Shown in pieces: positions 51,346 through 61,415 of a stretch of 64,000 nt of DNA. The notes beneath the pieces were generated by a model, which was not told the DNA's origin, ran no database searches, and saw nothing but the letters and a program-made list of their open reading frames with translations. Numbering within the stretch: position 1 is the first letter of the stretch; every line of letters begins with the position of its first letter. The stretch is taken from positions 3,400,698 through 3,464,697 of the forward strand of contig JAAVVV010000001.1 of assembly GCA_023910605.1 (NCBI GenBank), written 5' to 3'. The position numbers and the translations under genes were made by a program. This DNA comes from Bosea sp. (in: a-proteobacteria) (GTDB taxonomy: Bacteria; Pseudomonadota; Alphaproteobacteria; Rhizobiales; Beijerinckiaceae).

Positions 51346-52334
51346 CGCTTTTCCAGTCCATCGCCGTGGTCGGCGCTGGCGCCTGGGGCACCGCACTGGC
51401 CAATGCGGCGGCGCGGGCGGGGCGCGACGTGACCTTGATCGCCCGCGACCCGGACCATGCCGCCGAGATGGCGGCAGAACGCGAGAACCGCCGTCGCCTG
51501 CCGGGCGTGAGGCTTGAAGCGGCTGTCACCCCCACATGCGACCTCGCGCGCTCAGGCACGGCCCGCGCGGTCCTGCTGGTCACTCCCGCCCAGTCCTGCG
51601 CCACAATGGCCGAGGCGCTGGCGCTGGTGCTCAAGCCCGGCGTGCCCGTCGTGCTCTGCGCCAAGGGCATCGACCGCGCCCGCCGCCTCTTCCTTGGCGA
51701 CATCATTGCGGACGCGCTGCCGCGCCAGCCTTTCGGGGTGCTCTCTGGCCCCAGCTTCGCCGAGGATGTCTCGCGCGGCCTGCCCACGGCCGTGGTTCTG
51801 GCGAGCGCCGATGCCATCATCGCCGAGGCGCTGGCCATGGCGCTCTCGGGCAGCACTTTCAGGGTCTATCACGGCCAGGATGTGCGCGGCGTCGAGATCG
51901 GCGGCGCGGCCAAGAATGTGCTCGCCATCGCCTGCGGCGCGGTGATGGGGCGAGGCCTTGGCGAGAGCGCGCGCGCGGCCCTGCTGGCGCGCGGCTTCGC
52001 GGAGCTCACGCGCTTCGCGCGGGCCTATGGCGGGGAAGCGTCCACGCTGATGGGCCTGTCGGGCCTGGGCGATCTCGTCCTTACCGGCTCATCGCCCAGA
52101 TCGCGCAACTATGCTTTTGGCGAGGCCCTCGGACGCGGCCTCCCGCCTTCCCAGGCGTCGGGCGGCAAACTGGCCGAAGGCGCGCTGACCGCCGCGGCGC
52201 TGCTGGATCTCGCGGAGGCGCGGGGCGTGGACATGCCCATCTCGCGCGAGGTGACCCGCCTCGTGGCCGGCGAAGCGGGACTCGACGAAGCCATTGCAGC
52301 GCTCATGGCACGCCCTACAAAGGCCGAAGCCTGA
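51342..52334 (+). CDS. gpsA: Glycerol-3-phosphate dehydrogenase [NAD(P)+]
   Basis: Reduces dihydroxyacetone phosphate to sn-glycerol 3-phosphate for phospholipid synthesis. The 330-residue protein has the Rossmann motif [21 protein letters not shown], the CAKGIDR segment, [22 protein letters not shown], the catalytic Lys in [17 protein letters not shown] and [26 protein letters not shown]. All are intact. It is translationally coupled to tsaD and followed 17 bases later by a small conserved gene. Confidence 0.97.
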   Translation: MTLFQSIAVVGAGAWGTALANAAARAGRDVTLIARDPDHAAEMAAERENRRRLPGVRLEAAVTPTCDLARSGTARAVLLVTPAQSCATMAEALALVLKPGVPVVLCAKGIDRARRLFLGDIIADALPRQPFGVLSGPSFAEDVSRGLPTAVVLASADAIIAEALAMALSGSTFRVYHGQDVRGVEIGGAAKNVLAIACGAVMGRGLGESARAALLARGFAELTRFARAYGGEASTLMGLSGLGDLVLTGSSPRSRNYAFGEALGRGLPPSQASGGKLAEGALTAAALLDLAEARGVDMPISREVTRLVAGEAGLDEAIAALMARPTKAEA

Positions 52335-52351
52335 ATCGGAAGGACCTCGCA

Positions 52352-52654
52352 ATGGATTTCATCACCAAACTCGCCAAGGGCCTCGCCGCCGTGCAGGCCA
52401 CCGTGGGCTCCGATGAGCTAGGGCCGGTGCAGCCGCTGGCGCTGGAGGCGGGCGGCACGCTGAAGCTCCAGCCGCGGCGCAAGCGCGAGACGGGCCAGCG
52501 CATGCTGCGGCTCGAGACGCCCCTGGGCGAAGGCCTCGCCCGCATCGACCTCAGCGCCGCCGATGCGCGGGCGCTGGCCGAGGCGCTGACGAACTTCGCG
52601 AACAGCGTGGCGGATGACGCGAAGCCTGTCGCGACTCTGCCAAGGCCGGAGTGA
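52352..52654 (+). CDS. Small hypothetical protein
   Basis: A 100-residue protein I do not recognise. It begins with a helix (MDFITKLAKGLAAVQATVG), then a strand-like middle rich in Leu and basic residues (GGTLKLQPRRKRETGQRMLR), the acidic segment GEGLARIDLSAADARALAEAL and a polar tail. There is no signal peptide or membrane segment. A GGAAGGA ribosome site precedes the ATG. It is set tightly between gpsA (17 bases) and the EVE-domain gene (7 bases), so it is most likely translated. Confidence 0.68.
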   Translation: MDFITKLAKGLAAVQATVGSDELGPVQPLALEAGGTLKLQPRRKRETGQRMLRLETPLGEGLARIDLSAADARALAEALTNFANSVADDAKPVATLPRPE

Positions 52655-52661
52655 GCGGATC

Positions 52662-53078
52662 ATGCCCCACTGGCTCTACAAGTCCGAACCCTTCAAGTGG
52701 TCCTGGGAGGCGCAGGTCGCCGCAGGCGACAAGGGCACCTTCTGGGATGGCGTGCGCAACCATTCCGCCAAGCTCAACCTCATGGCCATGCGCAAGGGCG
52801 ATCGGGGCTTCTTCTACCACTCCAATGAGGGCCTGGCGATCGTCGGCATCGTCGAGGTGATCCGGGAGGCCTATCCGGACCCGACCGCAGCGCCCGGCGA
52901 GCCCTGGGTGGTCGTGGATCTGCGGGCGGTGAAGGCGCTGCCCCGGCCAGTCACGCTGGCCGAGGTCAAGGCGACGCCGGCCCTCGCGAAGATGAGCCTC
53001 GTGACCTCGATGCGCCTGTCCGTCCAGCCCGTGACCGAAGCGGAATGGAAGCTGGTCTGCTCCATGGGGGGCCTGTGA
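52662..53078 (+). CDS. EVE domain-containing protein
   Basis: A 138-residue single EVE (PUA-like) domain, as in THYN1. EVE domains bind modified bases in RNA or DNA through an aromatic pocket. Family pieces are HWLYKSEPFKWSWEAQ, WDGVRNHSAKLNLMAMRKGD, GFFYHSNEGLAIVGIVEVIRE and the C-terminal SLVTSMRLSVQPVTEAEW. It is complete and of usual length. In the same direction as tsaD-gpsA and seven bases after the small gene. No restriction or defence gene is nearby, so a housekeeping role is more likely. Confidence 0.93.
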   Translation: MPHWLYKSEPFKWSWEAQVAAGDKGTFWDGVRNHSAKLNLMAMRKGDRGFFYHSNEGLAIVGIVEVIREAYPDPTAAPGEPWVVVDLRAVKALPRPVTLAEVKATPALAKMSLVTSMRLSVQPVTEAEWKLVCSMGGL

Positions 53079-53136
53079 AGCCTTTCGAGCAGGGCTGATT
53101 CCAAAGTCGCGCGCCCAAAGTGCGAGGCCGGACCAC

Positions 53137-53163
53137 TTGCCCGCGCTGGACCTTCCGTATAGC
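53137..53163 (+). promoter_or_regulatory. Possible promoter of acs with adjacent GANTC
   Basis: TTGCCC (53137-53142) and TATAGC (53158-53163) are 15 bases apart (16 if the box is read as CTTGCC), short but usable. GATTC at 53164-53168 lies directly after the -10 and another GATTC lies at 53097-53101. These are CcrM targets in alphaproteobacteria. Confidence 0.3.
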
Positions 53164-53248
53164 GATTCACCATCATGAGAGCGCCGCGCGCCGACCGGGG
53201 CTTCCCCCGATTTCCGGTCACAGGCGGCCCAAACTTTGGGGAAGTAGC

Positions 53249-55195
<1,947 letters not shown>

Positions 55196-55230
55196 GGCGA
55201 GGCGCGGATCGTCAAACTCCGGAAACAAGG

Positions 55231-55254
55231 AAGGGCGCCTCGATGGCGCCCTTT
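55231..55254 (+). terminator. Rho-independent terminator of acs
   Basis: A nine-base stem AAGGGCGCC / GGCGCCCTT around the loop TCGAT, beginning 36 bases after the acs stop and ending in a short T run. Stable and well placed. Only three T residues form the run, so efficiency is uncertain. Confidence 0.75.
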
Positions 55255-55490
55255 GCATTTCGGGGATGAAGGCCCGGCCGATGAACGGCCTGCGGCGCTT
55301 CACTCGGACCTTGCAAGCCACAACCGCGCCGATCTGCCACAGGTCGAGATCGAGCAGGGCGCGCGCAGGAACGCAGCCCCAGGAAGCCCGTGGCGTCCGA
55401 TCCACCAATGCTTAACCCTGCCACCGATTCAGCCGTCGTAAAGCATGCGGGCTTACCGGCTGGTGGGGCGCGCCAGGCAAGATCGGCTCC
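55255..55490. other. Gap between the acs terminator and the L,D-transpeptidase gene
   Basis: Together with the acs terminator this is a 295-base gene-free stretch. Beyond the terminator I see no convincing gene, RNA or repeat. The promoter for the transpeptidase must lie here, but no standard -35/-10 pair is obvious. Short open frames on both strands lack ribosome sites and family resemblance. Confidence 0.5.
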
Positions 55491-56009
55491 ATGTCAGCGC
55501 GCCTGCTCCTGTCGTGTTCCGCCCTCGCCTTCGGCTTCATGCTGGCCGCCCCCCTCCCCGCAGCAGCGCGCGAGGTCGTGGCTTTCGCCGACACGCGCTT
55601 CCAGCCGGGCACGATCGTGGTGCGGACGGCCGAGCGGCGGCTCTATCTCGTGACCCGCCCGGGCGAGGCCATCCGCTACCGTGTCGCCGTCGGCAAGGCT
55701 GGCAAGCAATGGCACGGGGTCAAGTTCGTCGAGGAGATGCAGGTCGAGCCCGCATGGTCTCCGCCCCGTTCAGTGAAGCGCGACAACCCGCGCCTTCCCG
55801 ATCTCATCCCCGGCGGGGCGCCCAACAACCCGATGGGCGCGCGCGCCATCGGCCTTGGCCCCGGCGGGCAATATGCCATCCATGGCACCAATGTGCCGTC
55901 TTCGGTCGGCTCCGCAGCCTCCTATGGCTGCTTCAGGATGCACAACCAGGATGTGGTGGATCTTTACGGCCGCGTGCGCCTCGGCACGCCCGTCGTCGTG
56001 ATGCGCTGA
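55491..56009 (+). CDS. L,D-transpeptidase (YkuD domain)
   Basis: A 172-residue exported enzyme that forms 3-3 peptidoglycan crosslinks or attaches proteins to the wall. It has a signal peptide (SALAFGFMLAAPLPAAA), the ERRLYLVTRPGEAIRYRVAVG strand pair and the catalytic motif YAIHGTNVPSSVGSAASYGC followed by FRMHNQDVVDLY. His and Cys of HGTN...SxGCxRMHN are intact. It is a compact YkuD domain without LysM or PG-binding extension, as in the ErfK-like proteins abundant in Rhizobiales. Confidence 0.94.
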   Translation: MSARLLLSCSALAFGFMLAAPLPAAAREVVAFADTRFQPGTIVVRTAERRLYLVTRPGEAIRYRVAVGKAGKQWHGVKFVEEMQVEPAWSPPRSVKRDNPRLPDLIPGGAPNNPMGARAIGLGPGGQYAIHGTNVPSSVGSAASYGCFRMHNQDVVDLYGRVRLGTPVVVMR

Positions 56010-56070
56010 AGGGCGGGGCCAACGTCAGGACCTGACGCACTGACATCAGGATTGTTGCGAATGCCTCTCG

Positions 56071-56089
56071 CCACGTGAGGAAAACGTGG
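56071..56089 (+). promoter_or_regulatory. Inverted repeat CCACGT-n7-ACGTGG upstream of the DUF2853 gene
   Basis: Six-base arms at 56071-56076 and 56084-56089, some 70 bases before the DUF2853 start, in an AT-richer leader that also repeats ATCACGAA (56111-56118 and 56133-56140). It could be an operator. No regulator is known. Confidence 0.35.
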
Positions 56090-56158
56090 TTATCGTTGGG
56101 TGCGCTCGTAATCACGAAACAGTGAATACAGTATCACGAAGCCAAAGAGGGACTTTCC

Positions 56159-56476
56159 ATGGACCATATGGCCGATCTCAAGAAGTTTGCCAAGAACCCG
56201 ATCAACGAAGCTGCGGCTGCTGGCATGATGAAGTCGTATGCGCTTGTCATGAGCAAGGCTGACACACGTTATGTTGCCTGCTCGGACAAGACCGAAATTG
56301 AACGTGTCCGCGAAAATTTTTTGAAGAAAAAGCTCGGGATCGCAAGCGGCGACATGGATGCTTCCATCAAGGCTATTTGTGAAGCCATGAAGGCAGACAA
56401 GACCAAGTCGCGCCTGACTTTCTACTATTTGCTCGCCGAACATTACGGAAAGCTGGACATTTTCGTCAAGAAGTGA
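56159..56476 (+). CDS. DUF2853 family protein
   Basis: A 105-residue soluble, Lys-rich protein with the DUF2853 pattern: KSYALVMSKADTRYVACSDK, VRENFLKKKLGI and KSRLTFYYLLAEHYGKLDIF. The function of the family is unknown. A strong AAAGAGGGA ribosome site lies about eight bases before the ATG. The gene and its leader are visibly richer in A/T, with codons such as TTT, AAA, GAA and TAT that neighbours avoid. This suggests either strong expression or recent acquisition. It ends at a terminator shared with the convergent cfa gene. Confidence 0.88.
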   Translation: MDHMADLKKFAKNPINEAAAAGMMKSYALVMSKADTRYVACSDKTEIERVRENFLKKKLGIASGDMDASIKAICEAMKADKTKSRLTFYYLLAEHYGKLDIFVKK

Positions 56477-56507
56477 CGCCTGCCGCAAAGATGCGGTGAT
56501 GATGTGG

Positions 56508-56530
56508 AACGCGCCTCACCGGCGCGTTTT
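56508..56530. terminator. Bidirectional terminator between DUF2853 and cfa
   Basis: An eight-base stem AACGCGCC / GGCGCGTT with loop TCACC, followed by TT on the plus strand and preceded by a mirror A pair. It lies between two converging genes (stops at 56476 and 56576), so it can end both transcripts. Confidence 0.65.
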
Positions 56531-56575
56531 CCATTGCGCGCGCGCCAGCGCAGCCGGATGTGCTGCCCAGGTCCA

Positions 56576-57877
56576 TCAGCGATAAAGATCGGCGCGGGTG
56601 AAGGGCAGACCCGAAGGGCCGCGCGTGCGCTTGGAGACGAGCGTCTGGTTGACGTAGGCGCCGCCGCGCTGGAAGGCCATCGAGCAGCCGGCGAGATAGA
56701 GCAGCCACATCCGCGTCTTGTCCGCGCCCACCAGCGCCTCGGCCTCGGCCCTGCGCTCATGCAGTCGGCGCCACCACAGACAGGTGGTGCGCTGGTAGTT
56801 CTCCCGCCAGCCTTCCACATCGTGCACCTCGAAGCCCGTGCGCTCGAGATTGGCGATGGACATGCCCAGATGGTCGAGTTCGCCGCCCGGAAAGATGTAG
56901 CGCACCAGCGCGCGGTATTCCGACGACATCCGGGCAAAGGCGCGCTCGCTCCTCTTGGCGCGTCGCGCGATGGTGTGATGCAGATAAAGACCGCGCGGCC
57001 TCAGCAGCCGGTTCACGGTGCGGAAATAATCGAGATGATTGCGGATGCCGACCTGCTCGAACATGCCGATCGAGGCGATCTTGTCGAACTGCCCCTCCAT
57101 CTGGATGTAATCCTTGAGGTGCAACGTCACCTTGTCCTCGAGGCCGAGGCGCGCCACCTTCTCGCGGGCCAGCTTGAGCTGTTCCTCGGCCAGCGTTACG
57201 CCATGGGCCTCGACGCCGTAGTGCTGCGCCGCATGACACACCAGCGCGCCCCAGCCGCAGCCGATGTCGAGGAACCGGTCGCCGGGCTTGAGCCTGAGCT
57301 TGCGGCAGATCATGTCCAGCTTGTCGCGCTGGGCGCGGTCGATGTCGTCGTGCTCTTCCGTGAAGTAGGCGCAGGTGTAGACCATCTCCGCGTCGAGGAA
57401 GAGCCGGTAGAACTCGTTCGAGACATCGTAATGGTAGGCGACATTGGCCTTGTTGGTGTCCGGCTTGCCGTCCCTCGCGATCTCGTCGCCACGCACGGCA
57501 TCGAGAACGCTGGCCGGGCCGCGATCCGCCGACCAGAAGCGGCGCACCACATCCAGCGCCGCGAGCTTCGAGACGCTGCGCATGGCGCGGGTCACCTTCA
57601 CGTCAGGGCGCGACGCAGCCAGATCGAAGATGGTGCCGTTGACGACGTCGATCCGCCCAGCCACGTGCAGCTTGATCAAGGTATCGGGCTTGGGCCGCCT
57701 GACCATCGAGGCGATCACTCCTTCATCGGCGAGCTGGATCATCAGCCCGCCTTCGGGCCAGCTCGCCGGCACGCGCGAGCCATCCCACAGCAGGAAGCCG
57801 AGCTTGAGGCCGAGCTTCGCATGGGCATCGCCAAGCAGGGTGCGGATGGATTTCAGGCGTGCAGCGGCGTCGGACAT
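56576..57877 (-). CDS. cfa: Cyclopropane-fatty-acyl-phospholipid synthase
   Basis: Uses S-adenosylmethionine to add a methylene across double bonds in membrane phospholipid acyl chains. The 433-residue protein has an N-terminal lipid-binding domain (about 1-120), then the methyltransferase. The bicarbonate/substrate segment is YHYDVSNEFYRLFLD with MVYTCAYF, SAM motif I is FLDIGCGWGALVCHAA, and GVTLAEEQLKLA, IASIGMFEQVGIRNHLDYF and YIFPGGELDHL follow. All are intact. The thermonuclease gene lies upstream with a 55-base gap. Confidence 0.95.
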   Translation of the reverse strand: MSDAAARLKSIRTLLGDAHAKLGLKLGFLLWDGSRVPASWPEGGLMIQLADEGVIASMVRRPKPDTLIKLHVAGRIDVVNGTIFDLAASRPDVKVTRAMRSVSKLAALDVVRRFWSADRGPASVLDAVRGDEIARDGKPDTNKANVAYHYDVSNEFYRLFLDAEMVYTCAYFTEEHDDIDRAQRDKLDMICRKLRLKPGDRFLDIGCGWGALVCHAAQHYGVEAHGVTLAEEQLKLAREKVARLGLEDKVTLHLKDYIQMEGQFDKIASIGMFEQVGIRNHLDYFRTVNRLLRPRGLYLHHTIARRAKRSERAFARMSSEYRALVRYIFPGGELDHLGMSIANLERTGFEVHDVEGWRENYQRTTCLWWRRLHERRAEAEALVGADKTRMWLLYLAGCSMAFQRGGAYVNQTLVSKRTRGPSGLPFTRADLYR

Positions 57878-57932
57878 CGCGGTTCTCCGCCGGCTCTCTT
57901 AGGGGCTCGGCAGCCGTGCCGCAATCGCGGCG

Positions 57933-58508
57933 TCATGGCGCGCACCAGGACGCGCGCCGCCCGCCCCCATAGGCCCGCGCCAGGCGCTCGCCGACCAGCG
58001 CCGCGCCGGCATCGATGCCCTCCGCTGTCGACACCCGCGCCACCACGCGGCCGAAATACTTGTCGGCCTGCACATCGGCGAGAATGACGGCGCCCGAGCC
58101 GAGCAGGCTTGCAAGCCTCTCGCGCGCCGCCACGGCACGCTGATGCTCGTCGGCGCAGGCGCTGCTGATCTCGGGCGCATCGATGTCCCTGAGCCGCACC
58201 CGCGCCACAACCTCCTGGCCCATCCAGACATGGACGCGCGCCTCGATCGTATCCCCGTCGATGACTCCCAGCAGCTGCGCGCGATAGGTCCCCGCCAGCG
58301 GCGTGCGGCCTTTGACCCGCTGCGCCGGAGCCGGAACCGGGATGGGGGACGCAGGCGCAAGCAAGGCGGCGGAGGCTGCGCTCGCGGGAGCGGACAGAGC
58401 GCCAGCCGGCCATCGGGCAGGGCTTGTCGCGGTCAACCCCAGGCAGATCCCCAGCGCAGCGCCAACTGCGAAGACAAGCGCAAAGGGGGCATGACAAGAA
58501 CGGAACAT
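57933..58508 (-). CDS. Thermonuclease family (SNase-like) protein
   Basis: About 191 residues. An N-terminal hydrophobic segment (APFALVFAVGAALGICLGL) suggests secretion or an anchor, followed by an Ala/Pro-rich spacer and a staphylococcal-nuclease domain. That domain reads GVIDGDTIEARVHVWMGQ, VRLRDIDAPEISSACADE (the conserved Arg, Asp and Glu) and DKYFGRVVARVSTAEG with the second Arg. The final part is short. The ATG at 58508 is preferred over a TTG at 58544. The AT-rich bases just upstream (58509-58600) probably hold the promoter. Confidence 0.85.
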   Translation of the reverse strand: MFRSCHAPFALVFAVGAALGICLGLTATSPARWPAGALSAPASAASAALLAPASPIPVPAPAQRVKGRTPLAGTYRAQLLGVIDGDTIEARVHVWMGQEVVARVRLRDIDAPEISSACADEHQRAVAARERLASLLGSGAVILADVQADKYFGRVVARVSTAEGIDAGAALVGERLARAYGGGRRASWCAP

Positions 58509-58601
58509 GACCAAGACGATGTCATAATTCCTATGATTTGACAATAGTCCTACAACTTAACGAATAAAACACAACCTGAGGTTATGTCGATCATCCATCA
58601 T

Positions 58602-58859
58602 CTAGAAATCCGAAGCGAGGCCCTTCACCTCCCAGTCGGTGTAGCGCACTGGTTCGAGCCCGCCGCGGCCGTTTATCTCGCGGTTCTGCTGAAGCTTGGC
58701 CGCACGCGCGTCGATCACGGCCTGCCGTGCTGCGGCCTCCTCCAGAGCGCGCTTCGCCGCAGGCGTCAGCGTCTTTCCCGGCGCCGCGTTGGGCAACTCG
58801 CGGACAGGCTCGGGCTCCGGGGCCGAATCAGGGCGGGCATCGCGCGCGGTCTCGTCCAT
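58602..58859 (-). CDS. DUF1674 protein, SdhAF4-like assembly factor
   Basis: An 85-residue soluble protein with the DUF1674 end signature NGRGGLEPVRYTDWEVKGLA ending SDF, as in SDHAF4. Mitochondrial SDHAF4 helps mature the flavoprotein subunit of succinate dehydrogenase. The bacterial role is assumed to be similar. The ATG giving MDETARDARP gives the usual length. The in-frame extension upstream shows no family sequence. It is divergent from htpX, a frequent position in Rhizobiales. Confidence 0.9.
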   Translation of the reverse strand: MDETARDARPDSAPEPEPVRELPNAAPGKTLTPAAKRALEEAAARQAVIDARAAKLQQNREINGRGGLEPVRYTDWEVKGLASDF

Positions 58860-59006
58860 GCTTGTCTCATCCTGCCGATGCGCCGAGATCGCTGAGCTGG
58901 CGCGGCATCCCTGCCGGGGGCCGGGCGGGCGATGGCTTGTGCCGGCCCCGCTCCGCACCACATATGGCCCAGCGTGATGCGCTTGTCACGACGGAGGAAC
59001 GCAACC

Positions 59007-59948
59007 GTGAACTACATGCGGACAGCCTTGCTGCTGGCGGGGATGACGGCGCTGTTCGGCGTGATCGGGATGCTGCTGGGTGGCTTCAATGGCATGCTGA
59101 TCGCTCTTGGCGTCGCCGCGGCCATGAATGTGTTCAGCTACTGGAACTCCGACAAGCTGGCCTTGCGCGCCCACAACGCGCAGGAAGTGGATGAAGCGAG
59201 CGCGCCGGAGTTGCACGCCATGGTGCGCGGACTCGCGCAGCGCGCCGGCATGCCGATGCCACGCGTCTACATGATCGACGATCCGCAGCCCAACGCCTTC
59301 GCCACCGGTCGCAATCCCGAGAACGCCGCCGTGGCGGCCACAACCGGCATCATGCACCTGCTGACGCGCGAGGAGCTGGCCGGGGTTATGGCCCATGAGC
59401 TGGCCCACATCAAGAACCATGACACCCTCACCATGACGATCACCGCCACGCTCGCGGGCGCGATCTCGACAATCGCGAACTTCGGCATGTTCTTCGGCGG
59501 CGGCCGCGACCGGCCCAACATGCTGGTCACGGTCCTGGTGTCGATCCTCGCGCCAATGGCGGCGATGATCGTGCAGATGGCGGTGTCCCGCTCGCGCGAA
59601 TACGAGGCCGACAAGCTGGGCGCGGAGATCTGCGGCAATCCGGTCTGGCTGGCCGATGCGCTGGCCAAGATCGCGGGCGGCGTCGAGCGCATGCCCAGCG
59701 AAAACGCCGAGCGCCATCCCCAGACCGCGCACATGTTCATCATCAACCCGCTGTCGGGCCAGGGTTACGACAACCTGTTTTCGACCCATCCCGACACCGG
59801 CAACCGGATCGCGGCTTTGATGGATCAGGCGAGCCGAATGGGTTATGCAGCCGCTCCTGCATCGAACGGCTTCCTCGAAGGCGCGCGACGCAATCCCTGG
59901 GGTTCGCCCGGAACCGGCGGCACGCGCGCGCGCGGCCCCTGGGGGTGA
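59007..59948 (+). CDS. htpX: Protease HtpX
   Basis: Membrane zinc metalloprotease for quality control of membrane proteins. The 313-residue product has two N-terminal membrane segments ([20 protein letters not shown] and the [17 protein letters not shown] region), the zinc motif [15 protein letters not shown] and two further helices. The third ligand Glu is in [12 protein letters not shown]. The GTG at 59007 follows GGAGG at nine bases, while an ATG nine bases later is also possible. The C-terminus is Gly-rich. rsmB follows 25 bases later. Confidence 0.95.
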   Translation: MNYMRTALLLAGMTALFGVIGMLLGGFNGMLIALGVAAAMNVFSYWNSDKLALRAHNAQEVDEASAPELHAMVRGLAQRAGMPMPRVYMIDDPQPNAFATGRNPENAAVAATTGIMHLLTREELAGVMAHELAHIKNHDTLTMTITATLAGAISTIANFGMFFGGGRDRPNMLVTVLVSILAPMAAMIVQMAVSRSREYEADKLGAEICGNPVWLADALAKIAGGVERMPSENAERHPQTAHMFIINPLSGQGYDNLFSTHPDTGNRIAALMDQASRMGYAAAPASNGFLEGARRNPWGSPGTGGTRARGPWG

Positions 59949-59973
59949 GCTTCGTCCTGGAACGGAAGCTGGC

Positions 59974-61311
59974 TTGACCGACGCTGCAACCCGAAGACGC
60001 GCCGCTGCGCACCCCCCTGGCCTGCCGGCCCGTCAGGCTGCGACGCTGGCCTTCGAGCGCACGCTCGCCGCACGCCTTCAGCTTGACGACGTGCTGGACC
60101 AGCAGATCGCCGCGACGCCGGGGCTCGAGGGCCGCGATGCCGGACTGGCGCGCGCCATAGCGGTCACCGCTTTCCGGCATCTGGGTACGCTGAGCCGGGC
60201 CATCGACGCGCGGCTCGAGCGCGGCGCTTCTTCCCTGCCGCGCTCCGTGCAGTCCATCCTGGTCACCGCTGCGGCGCAGATCCTTTATCTCGAGGCGGCC
60301 GACCATGCCGCGGTCGACATCGCCGTGGAGCAGACCAAGCTGCAGCCCAAGGGGCTGGGTTTCGCCGGCGTGGTCAATGCCGTGCTGCGGAAGGTGGCGC
60401 GCGAGGCGGACGCGATCCGCCATGGCTCCGATGCGCTGGCCCACGACACGCCGGACTGGCTGCGCGCGAGCTGGACCGCCCATTATGGCGAGGCCCGCGC
60501 CGCATCCATGGCGGCCGCGATGCGCGATGAGCTGGCGCTGGACATCACGGTGCGCGAGGACGCCGATGGCTGGGCCGGGCAACTTGGCGCCATCCGGCTG
60601 CCGACCGGCTCGCTGCGGCTTGCGGCGCGCACGCCGGTGCATGAGCTGCCGGGCTATGACAAGGGCGCCTGGTGGATCCAGGACGCGGCCTCCGCCGTGC
60701 CGGCGCGGCTTCTGGGCGTGAAGCCCGGAATGCGCGTGCTCGACCTGTGCGCCGCTCCGGGCGGCAAGACTGCGCAGCTTGCCAGCCTGGGCGCCGATGT
60801 CACGGCGCTCGACCGATCGAGCCAGCGCCTGCGTCAGCTGGAAGCCAACCTCGCGCGGCTCAATCTCAAGGCCGCCGTGGTCGTCGCCGACGCCGCGACC
60901 TTCGAGGCCGAACCCTTCGATGCAGTCCTGCTCGATGCGCCCTGCACCGCCACAGGCACAATTCGCCGCCACCCGGACGTGGCCTGGACCAAGACGCCAG
61001 CCGACGAGAGCAAGCTCGCGGCGCTGCAGGCGCGGCTTCTCGACCGGGCCTTGAACCTCACCCGCCCCGGCGGCGTTCTGGTTTATTGCACCTGCTCGCT
61101 CCAGCCTGCAGAAGGCGAGGAGCAGGTGACCGCGCTGCTCGCACGGCGTCGGGATGCAAGGCTGGCCCCGATCACCGAGTGCGAGATCGGCGTGCCGGGC
61201 GCCCTCACGGCGCGAGGGGAGTTTCGCGCGCTGCCCGATCAACTGCATGGGGAAACATCGCGTTTGTCGGGATGGGGAGGGTTCTTCGCCGCACGGTTTG
61301 TGCGACAGTGA
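59974..61311 (+). CDS. rsmB: 16S rRNA (cytosine-C5)-methyltransferase RsmB/NOP2 family
   Basis: Methylates C967 of 16S rRNA using SAM, or a related RNA cytosine. The 445-residue protein has an N-terminal NusB-like RNA-binding domain (ARQAATLAFERTLAARLQLD, VNAVLRKVARE). The methyltransferase has SAM motif VLDLCAAPGGKTAQLASLGA, the catalytic Cys pair in LLDAPCTATGTIRRHPDVAW and the release Cys in VYCTCSLQPAEGEEQV. I take the TTG at 59974 as start, giving MTDAATRRR, because it directly follows htpX and gives the family length. This start is not certain. Confidence 0.92.
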   Translation: MTDAATRRRAAAHPPGLPARQAATLAFERTLAARLQLDDVLDQQIAATPGLEGRDAGLARAIAVTAFRHLGTLSRAIDARLERGASSLPRSVQSILVTAAAQILYLEAADHAAVDIAVEQTKLQPKGLGFAGVVNAVLRKVAREADAIRHGSDALAHDTPDWLRASWTAHYGEARAASMAAAMRDELALDITVREDADGWAGQLGAIRLPTGSLRLAARTPVHELPGYDKGAWWIQDAASAVPARLLGVKPGMRVLDLCAAPGGKTAQLASLGADVTALDRSSQRLRQLEANLARLNLKAAVVVADAATFEAEPFDAVLLDAPCTATGTIRRHPDVAWTKTPADESKLAALQARLLDRALNLTRPGGVLVYCTCSLQPAEGEEQVTALLARRRDARLAPITECEIGVPGALTARGEFRALPDQLHGETSRLSGWGGFFAARFVRQ

Positions 61312-61415
61312 AACAAGCTTGACCTCAGGTCAGGTTGCGTGGCGCTGGCGGCGGCGGAGCATGTGACCCGATCAGGCGGGCGTCTGTCGCGAGGAGGCAC
61401 GCGGGTTTGGGTGGC

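Noticed and set aside
52662-53078. EVE-domain protein as part of a defence system
   Set aside because: No nuclease, methylase or helicase neighbour. It lies in a housekeeping run after tsaD-gpsA.
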